DNA of 64,000 nucleotides, taken from Sphaerotilus sp. GTDB lineage: Bacteria; Pseudomonadota; Gammaproteobacteria; Burkholderiales; Burkholderiaceae_C. Shown piece by piece: positions 52,861-61,459 of the stretch; position 1 is the first letter of the stretch, and every line of letters begins with the position of its first letter. Position numbers and translations under genes: made by a program. Under the pieces are notes generated by a model. The model was not told the DNA's origin. It did not search any database and was given only the letters and a program-made list of their open reading frames with translations. The stretch lies in contig NZ_JAAFKF010000007.1 in the NCBI RefSeq assembly GCF_013299175.1, positions 1 through 64,000 of the forward strand, in the 5' to 3' direction.

Positions 52861-53000
52861 GCCGCCGCCGGCATACCCGCCAGCACGCCCTGCGCCTCGA
52901 AGCTGCGCACCAACCGCGGCAGCGTCTCCGGCGTCATGGCGCGCCGCTGGGCGATGTCATCGGCATGGGCAGCAGCATGGGCAGCAATCGGCATTTGCCG
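52860..53000 (-). pseudogene. Possible remnant of a Crp/Fnr-type helix-turn-helix gene
   Basis: In the 212-bp gap between the YhgE-like gene and ntrC, one minus-strand frame reads DDIAQRRAMTPETLPRLVRS then FEAQGVLAG. This matches the HTH of Crp/Fnr regulators (IA..L.MT.ETLSR.L..LE..G). Nothing resembling the cNMP-binding domain precedes it, so at most a short decayed fragment is present. The rest of the gap shows nothing I recognise. Confidence 0.3.
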
Positions 53001-53072
53001 GCACTGTCGCCCATCTCCTGCGTCAGGCGCTTGCGACAAGTCAAACTTCGGCGCCCCGCCGACCCCGCGCGC

Positions 53073-54560
53073 TCACTCCAGCCCGAGTTCCTGGATCTTG
53101 CGGGTGATCGTGTTGCGTCCGATGCCGAGCTTGTGCGCAGCCTCGATGCGCCGACCCTTGGTGACGGCCAGCGCGGTCTGGATCAGCCGGCCCTCGAAGC
53201 ACCGGGTCAGATCGTCCCAGACCTGCGGGTGGCCCTGCTCCAGCAGTGCGCGGGCTTCGCGCTCCAGGCCATCGAGCCAGGCATCGACGGATGCGGATGT
53301 AGTGGCGACTGCCGGTGCCGTCAGGGCCACCGGCACTGGAGTCGATGCCGCCGTCGCCACCGGCAACACCGCCAATCCGGCGGCAGACTGCGCCGCCAGC
53401 GCGTGGACATGCGCCTGGATCTCGGGCGGCAAGTCCTTGGGGTCGATGGTCTGCGCGGGCGCCATCACGGTCAGCCAGTGGCAGAGGTTCTCCAGTTGCC
53501 GCACGTTGCCGGGAAAGTCGAACAGCGCGATCTGCTGCAGCGCGATCTCCGAGAGGCGCTTGGACTCGACGCCCAGCTCCTTGGCGCTGCGCTGCATGAA
53601 GTGGCGGGCCAGCGCAGGAATGTCCTCGCGCCGCTCGCGCAAGGCGGGCAGGCGCAGGCGGATGACGTTGAGCCGGTGGAACAGGTCTTCGCGGAAGGCG
53701 CCGTCGCGCACGCGCTCTTCGAGGTGCTGGTGGGTCGCCGCGATCACGCGCACGTTCGACTTCAGCGGCTGGTGGCCGCCGACGCGGTAGAACTGGCCGT
53801 CCGAGAGCACCCGCAGCAGCCGCGTCTGCAGATCGAACGGCATGTCGCCGATCTCGTCGAGGAACAGCGTGCCCCCTTCGGCCTGCTCGAAACGGCCGCG
53901 GCGCGTGGCCTGTGCACCGGTGAAGGCACCGCGTTCGTGGCCGAAGAGTTCGCTCTCCAGCAAGTCCTTGGGGATCGCCGCGGTGTTGATCGCCACGAAC
54001 GGGCCGCCCGCGCGCAGGCTGTGCTTGTGCAGCGCCCGCGCCACCAGCTCCTTGCCCGAACCGGACTCGCCCGTGATCAGCACGGTGACGTTGCTCTGGC
54101 TCAGGCGACCGATGGCGCGGAACACGTCCTGCATCGCCGGCGCCTGACCCAGCATCTCGGGCACCACGGCCGTGGCCTCATCGACGCTTTCCTCGCGCAG
54201 GCTCTCGTCCACGGCGCGGCGGATCAGCGCCACGGCCTTGGGCAGGTCGAACGGTTTGGGCAGGTACTCGAAGGCGCCGCTCTGGAAGGCCGAGACGGCG
54301 CTGTCCAGGTCCGAGTACGCCGTCATGATGATCACCGGCAGGCCGGGGTAGCGGGCCTTGACCTTGGTGAGCAGGTCGATGCCGCTGCCCCCAGGCATCC
54401 GGATGTCGCTGACCAGCACTTGCGGGGCATCGTCCTCCAGTGCGGTCAGCACGTCGCGCGGGTTGGTGAAGCTGCGCACCGGCAGGTCTTCACGGGCGAG
54501 CGCCTTCTCCAGCACGAAGCGGATGGATTGGTCGTCGTCAACGATCCAGATGGGTTTCAT
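53073..54560 (-). CDS. ntrC: Nitrogen regulation response regulator NtrC (NR-I)
   Basis: A 495-residue sigma-54 activator. Receiver domain with phospho-acceptor Asp52 (PQVLVSDIRMPG), AAA+ domain with Walker A (ITGESGSGKELVARALH) and the sigma-54 contact loop GAFTGA, and a Fis-type HTH at the end (RIEAAHKLGIGRNTITRKIQEL). Phosphorylated NtrC activates glnA and other nitrogen-assimilation genes. Start MKPIWIVDDDQS at 54560, 23 bp after ntrB. A low-complexity Ala/Thr/Val linker separates the AAA+ and HTH domains. Confidence 0.97.
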   Translation of the reverse strand: MKPIWIVDDDQSIRFVLEKALAREDLPVRSFTNPRDVLTALEDDAPQVLVSDIRMPGGSGIDLLTKVKARYPGLPVIIMTAYSDLDSAVSAFQSGAFEYLPKPFDLPKAVALIRRAVDESLREESVDEATAVVPEMLGQAPAMQDVFRAIGRLSQSNVTVLITGESGSGKELVARALHKHSLRAGGPFVAINTAAIPKDLLESELFGHERGAFTGAQATRRGRFEQAEGGTLFLDEIGDMPFDLQTRLLRVLSDGQFYRVGGHQPLKSNVRVIAATHQHLEERVRDGAFREDLFHRLNVIRLRLPALRERREDIPALARHFMQRSAKELGVESKRLSEIALQQIALFDFPGNVRQLENLCHWLTVMAPAQTIDPKDLPPEIQAHVHALAAQSAAGLAVLPVATAASTPVPVALTAPAVATTSASVDAWLDGLEREARALLEQGHPQVWDDLTRCFEGRLIQTALAVTKGRRIEAAHKLGIGRNTITRKIQELGLE

Positions 54561-54583
54561 GGGCGGTGTTGGGCGGTGTGCGC

Positions 54584-55675
54584 TCAGGGCAGAGGAATCT
54601 GTATCTTGAACAGCGTGCGCCCGGCTTCGCTCTCGCATTCGATCAGGCCGTGGTGCTGCTGGATGAAGTCCTGTGCCAGCGTCAGTCCGAGGCCCGAGCC
54701 TCCTTCCCGTCCGGAAACCAGCGGGAAGAAGATGCGATCACGGATCTCGGGCGGCACGCCGGGTCCGTTGTCTTCGATATGCAATTCCAGTGCCAGCCGA
54801 TACCGCTGCCGCCCGATCGTCACCTGCCGCGCCGCACGGGTGCGCATGACGATGCGGGCATCGCCGTCGTCCAGCCGCCGCGCGGTCAGCGCCTGGGCGG
54901 CGTTGTGGGTGATGTTGAGCACGACCTGGATGAGCTGCTCGCGGTCGCCCCGGAACTCGGGCAACGAGATGTCGTAGTCGCGCTGCACCACCAGTCCCTT
55001 GGGGAACTCGGCCAGGATCAGCGCCCGCACCCGCTCCAGCACCTCGTGGATGTTCACGTCGGCCACCATGTGCGGGCGGCGGTGCGGGGCCAGCAACCGG
55101 TCCACCAGCGCCTGCAGCCGGTCGGCCTCGTGGATGATGACTTGCGTGTATTCGCGCAGCGCCTTGCTCTCCAGGTCCATCTCCAGCAACTGCGCCGCGC
55201 CCCGGATGCCGCCCAGCGGGTTCTTGATCTCGTGGGCGAGGTTGCGGATCAGCTCCTTGGTGACACGGGCCTGGTCGAGCGTGCGGGCCTCGCGGTCCTG
55301 GCGGGTCTGCTGCTCGATCTCGACGAGTTCCAGCAGCACCTGCTCGCCGTGGTCGATCTGCGTGACGATGGCGTGGACCGGCAGCGGATCGGCCGTGGTC
55401 GCGCTGGGCGGGCGGCGCAGCAGGGCTTCGAGCCGTGCGGTGGCGAATTCGTTGGCCACCACCGCGTCGAAGGTCACCTTGAGCGTGGCCGGATCGACGA
55501 ACCAGTCGAACACCCGACCGCGCTGCAAGGCCCGCCGCGGCAGCCCCAGGGTCGTCTCGAAGGCCGCATTCACATAGACGCAGCGTCCATCCGGTCGCAG
55601 CACCGCCACCATCGTGGCCAAGTGATCGAAGGCGTCGAAGGCGTGGCCGGAGGTGGGGGATTTGAGCAGTTTCAC
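54584..55675 (-). CDS. ntrB: Nitrogen regulation sensor kinase NtrB (NR-II)
   Basis: A 363-residue cytoplasmic histidine kinase without membrane segments: N-terminal PAS domain (VLRPDGRCVYVNAAFETTLG), phospho-acceptor His148 in LAHEIKNPLGGIRGAAQLLE, N box (VVLNITHNAAQAL) and G boxes (DNGPGVP, GSGLGLTLAQDF). It phosphorylates NtrC under nitrogen limitation and is switched by PII. The start codon is GTG, overlapping the DUF4124 stop by 4 nt (GTGA). Confidence 0.97.
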   Translation of the reverse strand: MKLLKSPTSGHAFDAFDHLATMVAVLRPDGRCVYVNAAFETTLGLPRRALQRGRVFDWFVDPATLKVTFDAVVANEFATARLEALLRRPPSATTADPLPVHAIVTQIDHGEQVLLELVEIEQQTRQDREARTLDQARVTKELIRNLAHEIKNPLGGIRGAAQLLEMDLESKALREYTQVIIHEADRLQALVDRLLAPHRRPHMVADVNIHEVLERVRALILAEFPKGLVVQRDYDISLPEFRGDREQLIQVVLNITHNAAQALTARRLDDGDARIVMRTRAARQVTIGRQRYRLALELHIEDNGPGVPPEIRDRIFFPLVSGREGGSGLGLTLAQDFIQQHHGLIECESEAGRTLFKIQIPLP

Positions 55676-56232
55676 AGGGCGGGCAGTTTGGTGAGTTCGC
55701 GCTTGAGGGCGGCGATGTCGGCTTCCTTGCGGGCGATGGCGGACTTCATCTCGGCCACGCGCTCCTGGTAGCGGGCAAAGTTGCGTTCGTCGCCGCGGCG
55801 CTCCGGCTCGCCGTTGTTGTAGTCCTTGCGCAGGGCGGCCAGCCGCTCCTCCTCCTTGGCCAGCTCGGCGTCGAGGATGCGCCGGGCGTCGCTGTCGCGG
55901 CTGCGCTGCTGGACCGGATCAACGCGCATCTCGCCGCTGGCGCGGCCGGCCGGCGCGGCACCGCTGGACGACCGGGCACCACCACCCTCTCCGCCGCCGC
56001 CACCGCCCCCACCGGCCGGACGCCGCACCGACGACTGCACCACCGTCACCGGCGCACCGTCCAGCGTCTTGCAGCCCAGCTCCGCCGCTTCCTTGGCGCT
56101 GTACTGGTCGGTGTAGAGGTTGCCAGGGCAGCGGTAGACCGGCCGCTCCTGGGCGCTGGCCGTTGTGGCACCGGCCACCAGGGCAAGAAAGGTCGCCGTG
56201 CGCAGCGTGCGGTGAAGGAAAGTCGTGCTCAT
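55672..56232 (-). CDS. Secreted DUF4124-like protein with coiled coil
   Basis: A 186-residue protein with a signal peptide (FLALVAGATTASAQ), a short Cys-containing domain (VYRCPGNLYTDQYSAKEAAELGC) like DUF4124, a poly-Gly stretch, and a C-terminal coiled coil (ELAKEEERLAALRKDYNN ... ERVAEMKSAIARKEADIAALKREL). Function unknown. A gene of this type between glnA and ntrB is common in Burkholderiales. Start ATG 56232; ATG 56250 is the alternative. It overlaps ntrB by 4 nt, so it is cotranscribed with ntrBC. Confidence 0.85.
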   Translation of the reverse strand: MSTTFLHRTLRTATFLALVAGATTASAQERPVYRCPGNLYTDQYSAKEAAELGCKTLDGAPVTVVQSSVRRPAGGGGGGGGEGGGARSSSGAAPAGRASGEMRVDPVQQRSRDSDARRILDAELAKEEERLAALRKDYNNGEPERRGDERNFARYQERVAEMKSAIARKEADIAALKRELTKLPAL

Positions 56233-56251
56233 CGCCGCAGTATCCCCCATG

Positions 56252-56274
56252 AAAAAGGCGGCCCGGAGGCCGCC
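56252..56274 (-). terminator. Rho-independent terminator downstream of glnA
   Basis: On the minus strand GGCGGCC-TCCG-GGCCGCC is a perfect 7-bp GC stem with a 4-nt loop, directly followed by TTTTTC. It lies 56 bp after the glnA stop and 20 bp before the DUF4124 start, so it should end most glnA transcripts and leave only limited read-through into ntrBC. Confidence 0.88.
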
Positions 56275-56329
56275 TCTGCATCGCACCAGACCCGATCGGG
56301 GATCAGGTCACGGCGACATCACAGCAAAA

Positions 56330-57745
56330 TCACAGCGTGTAGTACATGTCGAATTCGATCGGATGGGTCGTCATGCGCATGCGCTGGACTTCCTGCATCT
56401 TCAGATCGATGTACGCGTCGATGTACGAGTCGGTGAACACGCCACCCTTGGTCAGGAACGCACGGCCCTTGTCCAGGTATTCCAGCGCCTGTTCGAGGCT
56501 GGAGCAGACGGTCGGGATCAGCGCGTCTTCTTCCGGCGGCAGGTGGTACAGATCCTTCGTGGCGGCTTCGCCCGGGTGGATCTTGTTTTCCACGCCGTCC
56601 AGACCGGCCATCAGCAGCGCGGCGAAACCCAGGTACGGGTTCATCAGCGGGTCCGGGAAACGCGCTTCGACGCGGCGGCCCTTCGGGTTCGCCACATACG
56701 GAATGCGGATCGAGGCCGAGCGGTTCTTGGCCGAGTAGGCCAGCTTCACCGGGGCTTCGTAGCCCGGGACCAGGCGCTTGTAGCTGTTGGTGCCGGGGTT
56801 GGTGATCGCGTTCAGCGCACGGGCGTGCTTGATGATGCCGCCGATGTAGTACAGCGCGAAGTCCGACAGGCCGGCGTAGCCGTCACCGGCGAACAGGTTG
56901 ACGCCATCCTTCCACACCGACTGGTGGACGTGCATGCCCGAACCGTTGTCGCCGACGATCGGCTTCGGCATGAACGTGGCGGTCTTGCCGTAGGCGCCCG
57001 CGACGTTGTGGATGATGTACTTCTGCAGTTGCACCCAGTCGGCGCGCTGGATCAGCGTGCTGAAACGGGTGCCGATTTCCATCTGGCCGGCGTTCGCCAC
57101 TTCGTGGTGGTGGACTTCGACCGGGATGCCCATCGATTCGAGGATCAGGCACATCTCCGAGCGCATGTCCTGGCCCGAATCCACCGGCGGCACGGGGAAG
57201 TAACCCCCCTTGACGGTCGGGCGGAAGCCCTTGTTGCCGTGCTCGTAGTCCTTGCCGGTGTTCCAGGCGGCTTCTTCCGACTCGATCGAGCAGAAAGAAC
57301 CCGACATGTCCGCACCCCAGCGCACGCTGTCGAACACGAAGAACTCGGGTTCCGGGCCGAAGAAGGCGGTGTCGCCCAGGCCGGTGGACTTCATGTACGC
57401 CTCGGCGCGCTTGGCCAGCGAACGCGGGTCGCGCTCGTAGGGCTTGCCGTCGGCCGGATCGATGACGTCGCACGTCATGATCATCGTCGTCTCTTCGAAG
57501 AAGGGATCGATGTTGGCCGTGTTGGCGTCGGGCATGAGCTGCATGTCCGAAGCTTCGATGCCCTTCCAGCCCGCGATCGACGAGCCGTCGAAGGCGTGAC
57601 CCGACGTGAACTTGTCTTCATCGAAGTGGGAAACGGGCACGGTGACGTGCTGTTCCTTGCCACGGGTGTCGGTGAAACGGAAGTCAACGAACTTGACTTC
57701 GTTTTCCTTCACCATCTTCATCACGTCGGCGACGGTCTTGGCCAT
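56330..57745 (-). CDS. glnA: Glutamine synthetase type I
   Basis: A 471-residue GSI-beta that makes glutamine from glutamate, ammonia and [44 protein letters not shown] and [18 protein letters not shown] are the active-site blocks. The adenylylation tyrosine (Tyr400 in [10 protein letters not shown]) is present, so it can be regulated by GlnE encoded at 14126. Start [14 protein letters not shown] at 57745 with AGGAG-like AGGAGCCTCCTG just upstream. A sigma-54 promoter and NtrC-like sites precede it and an intrinsic terminator follows. Confidence 0.98.
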   Translation of the reverse strand: MAKTVADVMKMVKENEVKFVDFRFTDTRGKEQHVTVPVSHFDEDKFTSGHAFDGSSIAGWKGIEASDMQLMPDANTANIDPFFEETTMIMTCDVIDPADGKPYERDPRSLAKRAEAYMKSTGLGDTAFFGPEPEFFVFDSVRWGADMSGSFCSIESEEAAWNTGKDYEHGNKGFRPTVKGGYFPVPPVDSGQDMRSEMCLILESMGIPVEVHHHEVANAGQMEIGTRFSTLIQRADWVQLQKYIIHNVAGAYGKTATFMPKPIVGDNGSGMHVHQSVWKDGVNLFAGDGYAGLSDFALYYIGGIIKHARALNAITNPGTNSYKRLVPGYEAPVKLAYSAKNRSASIRIPYVANPKGRRVEARFPDPLMNPYLGFAALLMAGLDGVENKIHPGEAATKDLYHLPPEEDALIPTVCSSLEQALEYLDKGRAFLTKGGVFTDSYIDAYIDLKMQEVQRMRMTTHPIEFDMYYTL

Positions 57746-57829
57746 CAGGAGGCTCCTAGCGAGTAGCGAGATCAGAAAAAGGGGAGTGTTTTTGGATCCC
57801 CAGCCAAGCTGAGAACCGCCGAGCAATGT

Positions 57830-57845
57830 AGCAGAATCCATGCCC
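57830..57845 (-). promoter_or_regulatory. Candidate sigma-54 promoter of glnA
   Basis: GGGCATGGATTCTGCT on the minus strand matches TGGCACG-N4-TTGCW with correct GG/GC spacing (GG at -24, GC at -12). Start of transcription would be near 57819, giving a 5' leader of about 75 nt. Confidence 0.6.
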
Positions 57846-57917
57846 ACGCTCACCACGGGACGGCCGCTTTGCACGTTGTGGCAGGTTCAGGCATTGCCAT
57901 GCGCCACCAGCCAATAC

Positions 57918-57954
57918 GCACAAAACTGGTGCAATCAACGCACCATTTCAGGGC
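57918..57954 (-). promoter_or_regulatory. Candidate NtrC-binding sites upstream of glnA
   Basis: GCACAAAACTGGTGC (57918-57932) fits the NtrC pattern GCACC-N5-GGTGC at 9 of 10 conserved positions. A weaker site, GCACCATTTCAGGGC (57940-57954), lies 22 bp further upstream, two helical turns away, inside the last codons of the neighbouring gene. They are centred about 107 and 129 bp upstream of the proposed start, close to the enhancer positions known in E. coli glnA. Confidence 0.6.
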
Positions 57955-58732
57955 CTGTCTCGATATGGGGCGCCTGCAAGCCCGCACGCAGGGCGGCGTA
58001 GGCACGCAGCAGGTGCTCGCCCGGCGGGCCCTTGACGCCGAGTTCGATGTGCCGGCCATGCACGGGATGGTCCACGCTGGGCAGGCTGAAGACCTTGATG
58101 CCGTCAAAGCGGGCCTCGATGTCGATCATCAGCGGCGTGAGGCTGGCCTCCATCGAGCCGTAGACGATGATCGACCGCTCCTCCTGCACCCCGGCGCCGT
58201 GCAGGTGCGCGTAGCGGGTGTCGAGCAGGGCCTCGATCATCGGGTGCGCCATCACCGGGAAGCCCGGCACGAAATGCACCTCGCCGACCGTGAAGCCGGG
58301 GATCTTGTTGTACGGGTTCGGGATGATCTGGGCGCCGACGGGGAACACGCCCATGTTGGTGCGGTGGATGGTGTCGGGGTGGGTTGGGTCGTCGCTCCAG
58401 CCTTTTTCGATCGCCATCTGGCGCACGCGCTCCATGATGAGTTCGTACGCCTCGGGGTGGAGTTCGAGCGGCACGCCCAGCGCCGCGGCCGCGCACTGGC
58501 GCGTGTGGTCGTCCGGGGTCGCGCCGATGCCGCCGCAGGAAAACACCACGTCGCCGCTGGCAAACGCCGTGCGCAGCGTCTCGGTGATGCGGCGCGGGTC
58601 GTCGCCGACGTAGGTGCTCCAGGCCAGCGACAGCCCGCGGGCCGACAGCAGTTCGATGACCTTGGCGAGGTGCTTGTCCTGGCGTTTGCCCGAGAGGATC
58701 TCGTCGCCGATGATGATGAGGCCGAAGTTCAT
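57935..58732 (-). CDS. MoCF/CinA-like molybdopterin-binding domain protein
   Basis: A 265-residue protein consisting of a MoCF-biosynthesis (CinA N-terminal type) domain: GLIIIGDEILSGKRQDKHL, STYVGDDPRRITETLRTAFA, VVFSCGGIGATPDDHTRQCAA and VHFVPGFPVMAHPMIEALL. The C-terminal nicotinamide-mononucleotide deamidase domain of full CinA is absent. Members hydrolyse ADP-ribose-like nucleotides or bind molybdopterin; role here unknown. The start (58732) overlaps the stop of the EI24 gene by 4 nt. Confidence 0.85.
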   Translation of the reverse strand: MNFGLIIIGDEILSGKRQDKHLAKVIELLSARGLSLAWSTYVGDDPRRITETLRTAFASGDVVFSCGGIGATPDDHTRQCAAAALGVPLELHPEAYELIMERVRQMAIEKGWSDDPTHPDTIHRTNMGVFPVGAQIIPNPYNKIPGFTVGEVHFVPGFPVMAHPMIEALLDTRYAHLHGAGVQEERSIIVYGSMEASLTPLMIDIEARFDGIKVFSLPSVDHPVHGRHIELGVKGPPGEHLLRAYAALRAGLQAPHIETGPEMVR

Positions 58733-59631
58733 GGGAGGGCGATGGGTGGGAAGGAATCGGAGCCGGTGGTCGGTCCACCCGGCAAGACAGGTGCGGCAGG
58801 CGCCGGCGTCACCACCGGCGGCAGCACCTCGACGGCCTGTTGGCGGCGCATCGCGTCGAGCGCCGCCAGGCTGTAATGCGTGAACCACAGCGACGCCAGC
58901 ACGAACACCAGCGTGTACAGCCAGACGAACACCGGGATCAGCAGCGGCATCATCGGCAGCGCCAGCGCCCCCATCGCCCAGACCAGCGACGGCGCCGCGC
59001 CCAGGTAGCCCGACACGATGCCGATGACCAGCAGCGGGGCACGGTGGCGGCGCATCAGGGTCAGGCGCTCGTCGTGGGTGGCGTGGTCGGCGAGCGCGTC
59101 GTACACCATCACGCGGTAGGTCAGCCAGCCCCAGATCAGCGGCGGCACCAGCAAGGCCAGTGGCGGAATCACCCACAGCGGCAGGCTCACCACCATCACC
59201 ACCAGCGCCGCCACGGTCGAACCGAACGACCACCACAGCGCCTGCCACCAGCGCCCGCCGTGGCGGCGCTCCAGCGTCTCGAACCGGCGGCGGGCAACCA
59301 GGCCCACCACCGTGGACCCCATGAACGTGGACACCAGCAGCAGCGACGCCACGATCATCACCGGCACCGTCAGCGCCACCACGACCAGCGGCCCGATCAC
59401 GCTGCGGAAGGCGCCGCCGGTGAACTTGTCGATCCACGCGGTGACGGGCGCGAGCATCGGCGTGTTCAGCAGAAACTGCCGCACGCCCTCGACCGCGGGA
59501 TCCCAGAAGAACCACGCCAGCCCGAAGGCCAGTCCGCCGAGCAGCAGCACCGGCAACAGCGACAGGAAGATCACGCGCGGCAGCAGGCAATAGCCCAGTG
59601 CGCGCCAGAAAGCATCAAGGACTTTGGACAT
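58729..59631 (-). CDS. EI24/CysZ-like multispanning membrane protein
   Basis: A 300-residue protein with about six hydrophobic segments in the EI24 pattern (LPRVIFLSLLPVLLLGGLAFGLAWFFW, LVVVALTVPVMIVASLLLV, LPLWVIPPLALLVPPLIWGWLTYRVMVYDAL, LALPMMPLLIPVFVWLYTLVFVLASLWF). The YRVMVYDALADHAT block is characteristic of betaproteobacterial homologues. The related CysZ imports sulfate, but that role is not shown here. The tail is Pro/Ala-rich. Start MSKVLDAFWRALGY at 59631; coupled to the MoCF gene by ATGA. Confidence 0.82.
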   Translation of the reverse strand: MSKVLDAFWRALGYCLLPRVIFLSLLPVLLLGGLAFGLAWFFWDPAVEGVRQFLLNTPMLAPVTAWIDKFTGGAFRSVIGPLVVVALTVPVMIVASLLLVSTFMGSTVVGLVARRRFETLERRHGGRWWQALWWSFGSTVAALVVMVVSLPLWVIPPLALLVPPLIWGWLTYRVMVYDALADHATHDERLTLMRRHRAPLLVIGIVSGYLGAAPSLVWAMGALALPMMPLLIPVFVWLYTLVFVLASLWFTHYSLAALDAMRRQQAVEVLPPVVTPAPAAPVLPGGPTTGSDSFPPIALP

Positions 59632-59677
59632 GGGCGCCAGCATAGCGACTTGGCGCCCGCCGCGCTGATGCCCCGGC

Positions 59678-60661
59678 TCAGGCCCGCCCGACCAGCCGCA
59701 GCAGCCCCAGCCGCTGCTGCGCCCAGAACCCGCGCCCGTAATCGCGCCCGCCCTCCTCGGGGAGCTGGTCGCGGATGCCGGTCGCCGTGTCACCGGGCCG
59801 GCCCTCGAAGCGCGCCGTGCCGAACAGCATGTCCCACACCGGCAGCAGCACCGCGAAGTTGTGCCCGCCCAGCGTGCCCTTGCCGCCGGATTCGTGGCCG
59901 ATGCCCAGACTGTGGTGGATGCGGTGGAAGTGCGGGCTGACCAGCAGCCGCTCGCCCAGCCAGCCGAAGCGCAGCCGCACATTGGCGTGCGAGAGGTTCT
60001 CGACGAGCTGCGACAGCGCCACCACCGCCACGAACTGCCCCGGCGCCACCCCGATCGCGTGGCCGAGCTGCACCAGCACCAGATCGACGACCACCGAGTC
60101 GAGCAGGTGGTTGCGGTTGTCGGTCCACATCGTCATCTGGCGCTGGCTGTGGTGCAGCGCGTGCAGCGCCCACCACCAGTCGAACTGGTGCTGGGCACGG
60201 TGGATGAGGTAGTTGGCGCAATCAAACACCACGAGGTAGAGGACAAAGGCCCCCAGCGCCGTGTCGCTCACCCCCGGCCAGAGCGGGGCGACCAGCGTGT
60301 CGAGCTGCCAGCCCGTGACGCCCTGCACCGCCAGCCAGCCGCGCAGGCTGTCCCACAGCGGATCCACCGCGAAGAACAGCGCCACCCGGAACAGCCCGAG
60401 CCGGTGGATCAGCGTGTAGAGCACATCCACCCGCACGGCGGCCCGATCCGCCAGCGGCTCCACCGGCCGCCAGCGTTGCAGCGGCCCGATCACCGCCAGC
60501 ATCACCGCGATCTGCAGCAACCCGACCAGCAGCCAGCCAGTGGCGTTATAGGCATCCTCCAGGATCGAACCACCGCCGAGCGCGAACACGACCGGCTGCA
60601 CGGCGGTTTCGTACAACCACTGCTGGGCCAGCCCGAAGGCGTCGAGGAGCGTGTCGATCAT
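59678..60661 (-). CDS. Sterol desaturase / fatty acid hydroxylase family protein
   Basis: A 327-residue integral membrane di-iron enzyme. The histidine boxes are all present: LIHRAQHQFDWWWALHALHHS (HxxxH and HxxHH) and SPHFHRIHHSLG. Several membrane segments precede them. Bacterial members hydroxylate lipid acyl chains, carotenoids or hopanoid-like substrates. Substrate unknown. The ATG at 60661 overlaps the deacetylase stop by 4 nt. Confidence 0.9.
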   Translation of the reverse strand: MIDTLLDAFGLAQQWLYETAVQPVVFALGGGSILEDAYNATGWLLVGLLQIAVMLAVIGPLQRWRPVEPLADRAAVRVDVLYTLIHRLGLFRVALFFAVDPLWDSLRGWLAVQGVTGWQLDTLVAPLWPGVSDTALGAFVLYLVVFDCANYLIHRAQHQFDWWWALHALHHSQRQMTMWTDNRNHLLDSVVVDLVLVQLGHAIGVAPGQFVAVVALSQLVENLSHANVRLRFGWLGERLLVSPHFHRIHHSLGIGHESGGKGTLGGHNFAVLLPVWDMLFGTARFEGRPGDTATGIRDQLPEEGGRDYGRGFWAQQRLGLLRLVGRA

Positions 60662-61452
60662 GGTCGGGTCGGCGTGGTGCGCAGGGTGTCGCGGTAGGCG
60701 GGGTGCTCGGCCAGCGTGGCGAAGCAATGGCCGCGCTGCTTCAACCCGGTGATCAACGGCTCCAGCACGGCCGGCGCCCACGGATCTTGCCGCGACCAGA
60801 TGCCCAGGTGCGCCAGCAGGATGTCACCGGGGCGGATATCGCGCAACGCCTTGGCCAGCAGCGCGGCGTTGGGGAATTTCTCGCTCGACAGCTCGTCGCC
60901 GAGGAAGCCCGCCGGACTCCACGGCACATGCGCCCAGCCGCAGCGCGCAGCCGCCGCCAGCAGCGCGGGTGAGGTCTTGCCGCCCGGTGCGCGGAACAGC
61001 GGCGCCATGCGCTGGCCGGTCATCTCGGTGAAGCGGGTCGCCGGGCGTTGCAGTTCCGCGCAGTAGGCGGCGGCGTCCATCGGCACCGTCCGGTTCGCCT
61101 GCGGGCCGAAGGTCGGGCGCATGTCGAAGCCGCCGTCGGTGCGGTCGGCGCGCCAATACACATGGTCGAAGGTGTGCGAACCGAACAGGTGCCCCTCCTG
61201 CGCCCGCGCCTTCCACCACGGCGCCCACTGCGCATCAAGGCTGCTGCCGTCGGTCAGCGTCCGCTCGTTGGCCAGGAAAAACGTCGCCTTCACCTGCTGG
61301 CGTGCCAAGACCTCGGCCACCAGCGGCGCCACGCCCATGTGGCCGGTGTCGAAGGTCAGGAACAGCGGTTTGTCGCAGACCGCCGACTGCACGCTGCCGG
61401 CGGTCAGCACCAACGCAGCCGCCACCAGACCTTGCGCGATCGGGAGCTTCAT
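60658..61452 (-). CDS. Polysaccharide deacetylase-like (NodB-fold) secreted protein
   Basis: A 264-residue protein with a signal peptide (LVAAALVLTAGSVQSA) and a NodB-type carbohydrate esterase 4 fold. Motif 2 is intact (GSHTFDHVYW) and motif 3 reads FRAPGGKTSP. Motif 1 reads TFDTGHMG rather than TFDDG, so the usual metal-binding Asp is replaced by Thr. Late motif DILLAHLG is close to normal. It may deacetylate an N-acetyl sugar polymer, or may have lost or altered metal use. Coupled to the hydroxylase gene by a 4-nt overlap and 7 bp behind the beta-propeller gene. Confidence 0.85.
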   Translation of the reverse strand: MKLPIAQGLVAAALVLTAGSVQSAVCDKPLFLTFDTGHMGVAPLVAEVLARQQVKATFFLANERTLTDGSSLDAQWAPWWKARAQEGHLFGSHTFDHVYWRADRTDGGFDMRPTFGPQANRTVPMDAAAYCAELQRPATRFTEMTGQRMAPLFRAPGGKTSPALLAAAARCGWAHVPWSPAGFLGDELSSEKFPNAALLAKALRDIRPGDILLAHLGIWSRQDPWAPAVLEPLITGLKQRGHCFATLAEHPAYRDTLRTTPTRP

Positions 61453-61459
61453 CACGTCT

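Noticed and set aside
57927-57945. Perfect palindrome TGGTGC-N7-GCACCA as an NtrC site
   Set aside because: The half-sites point the wrong way for NtrC (GCACC...GGTGC is needed); it arises from two neighbouring NtrC-like sites.
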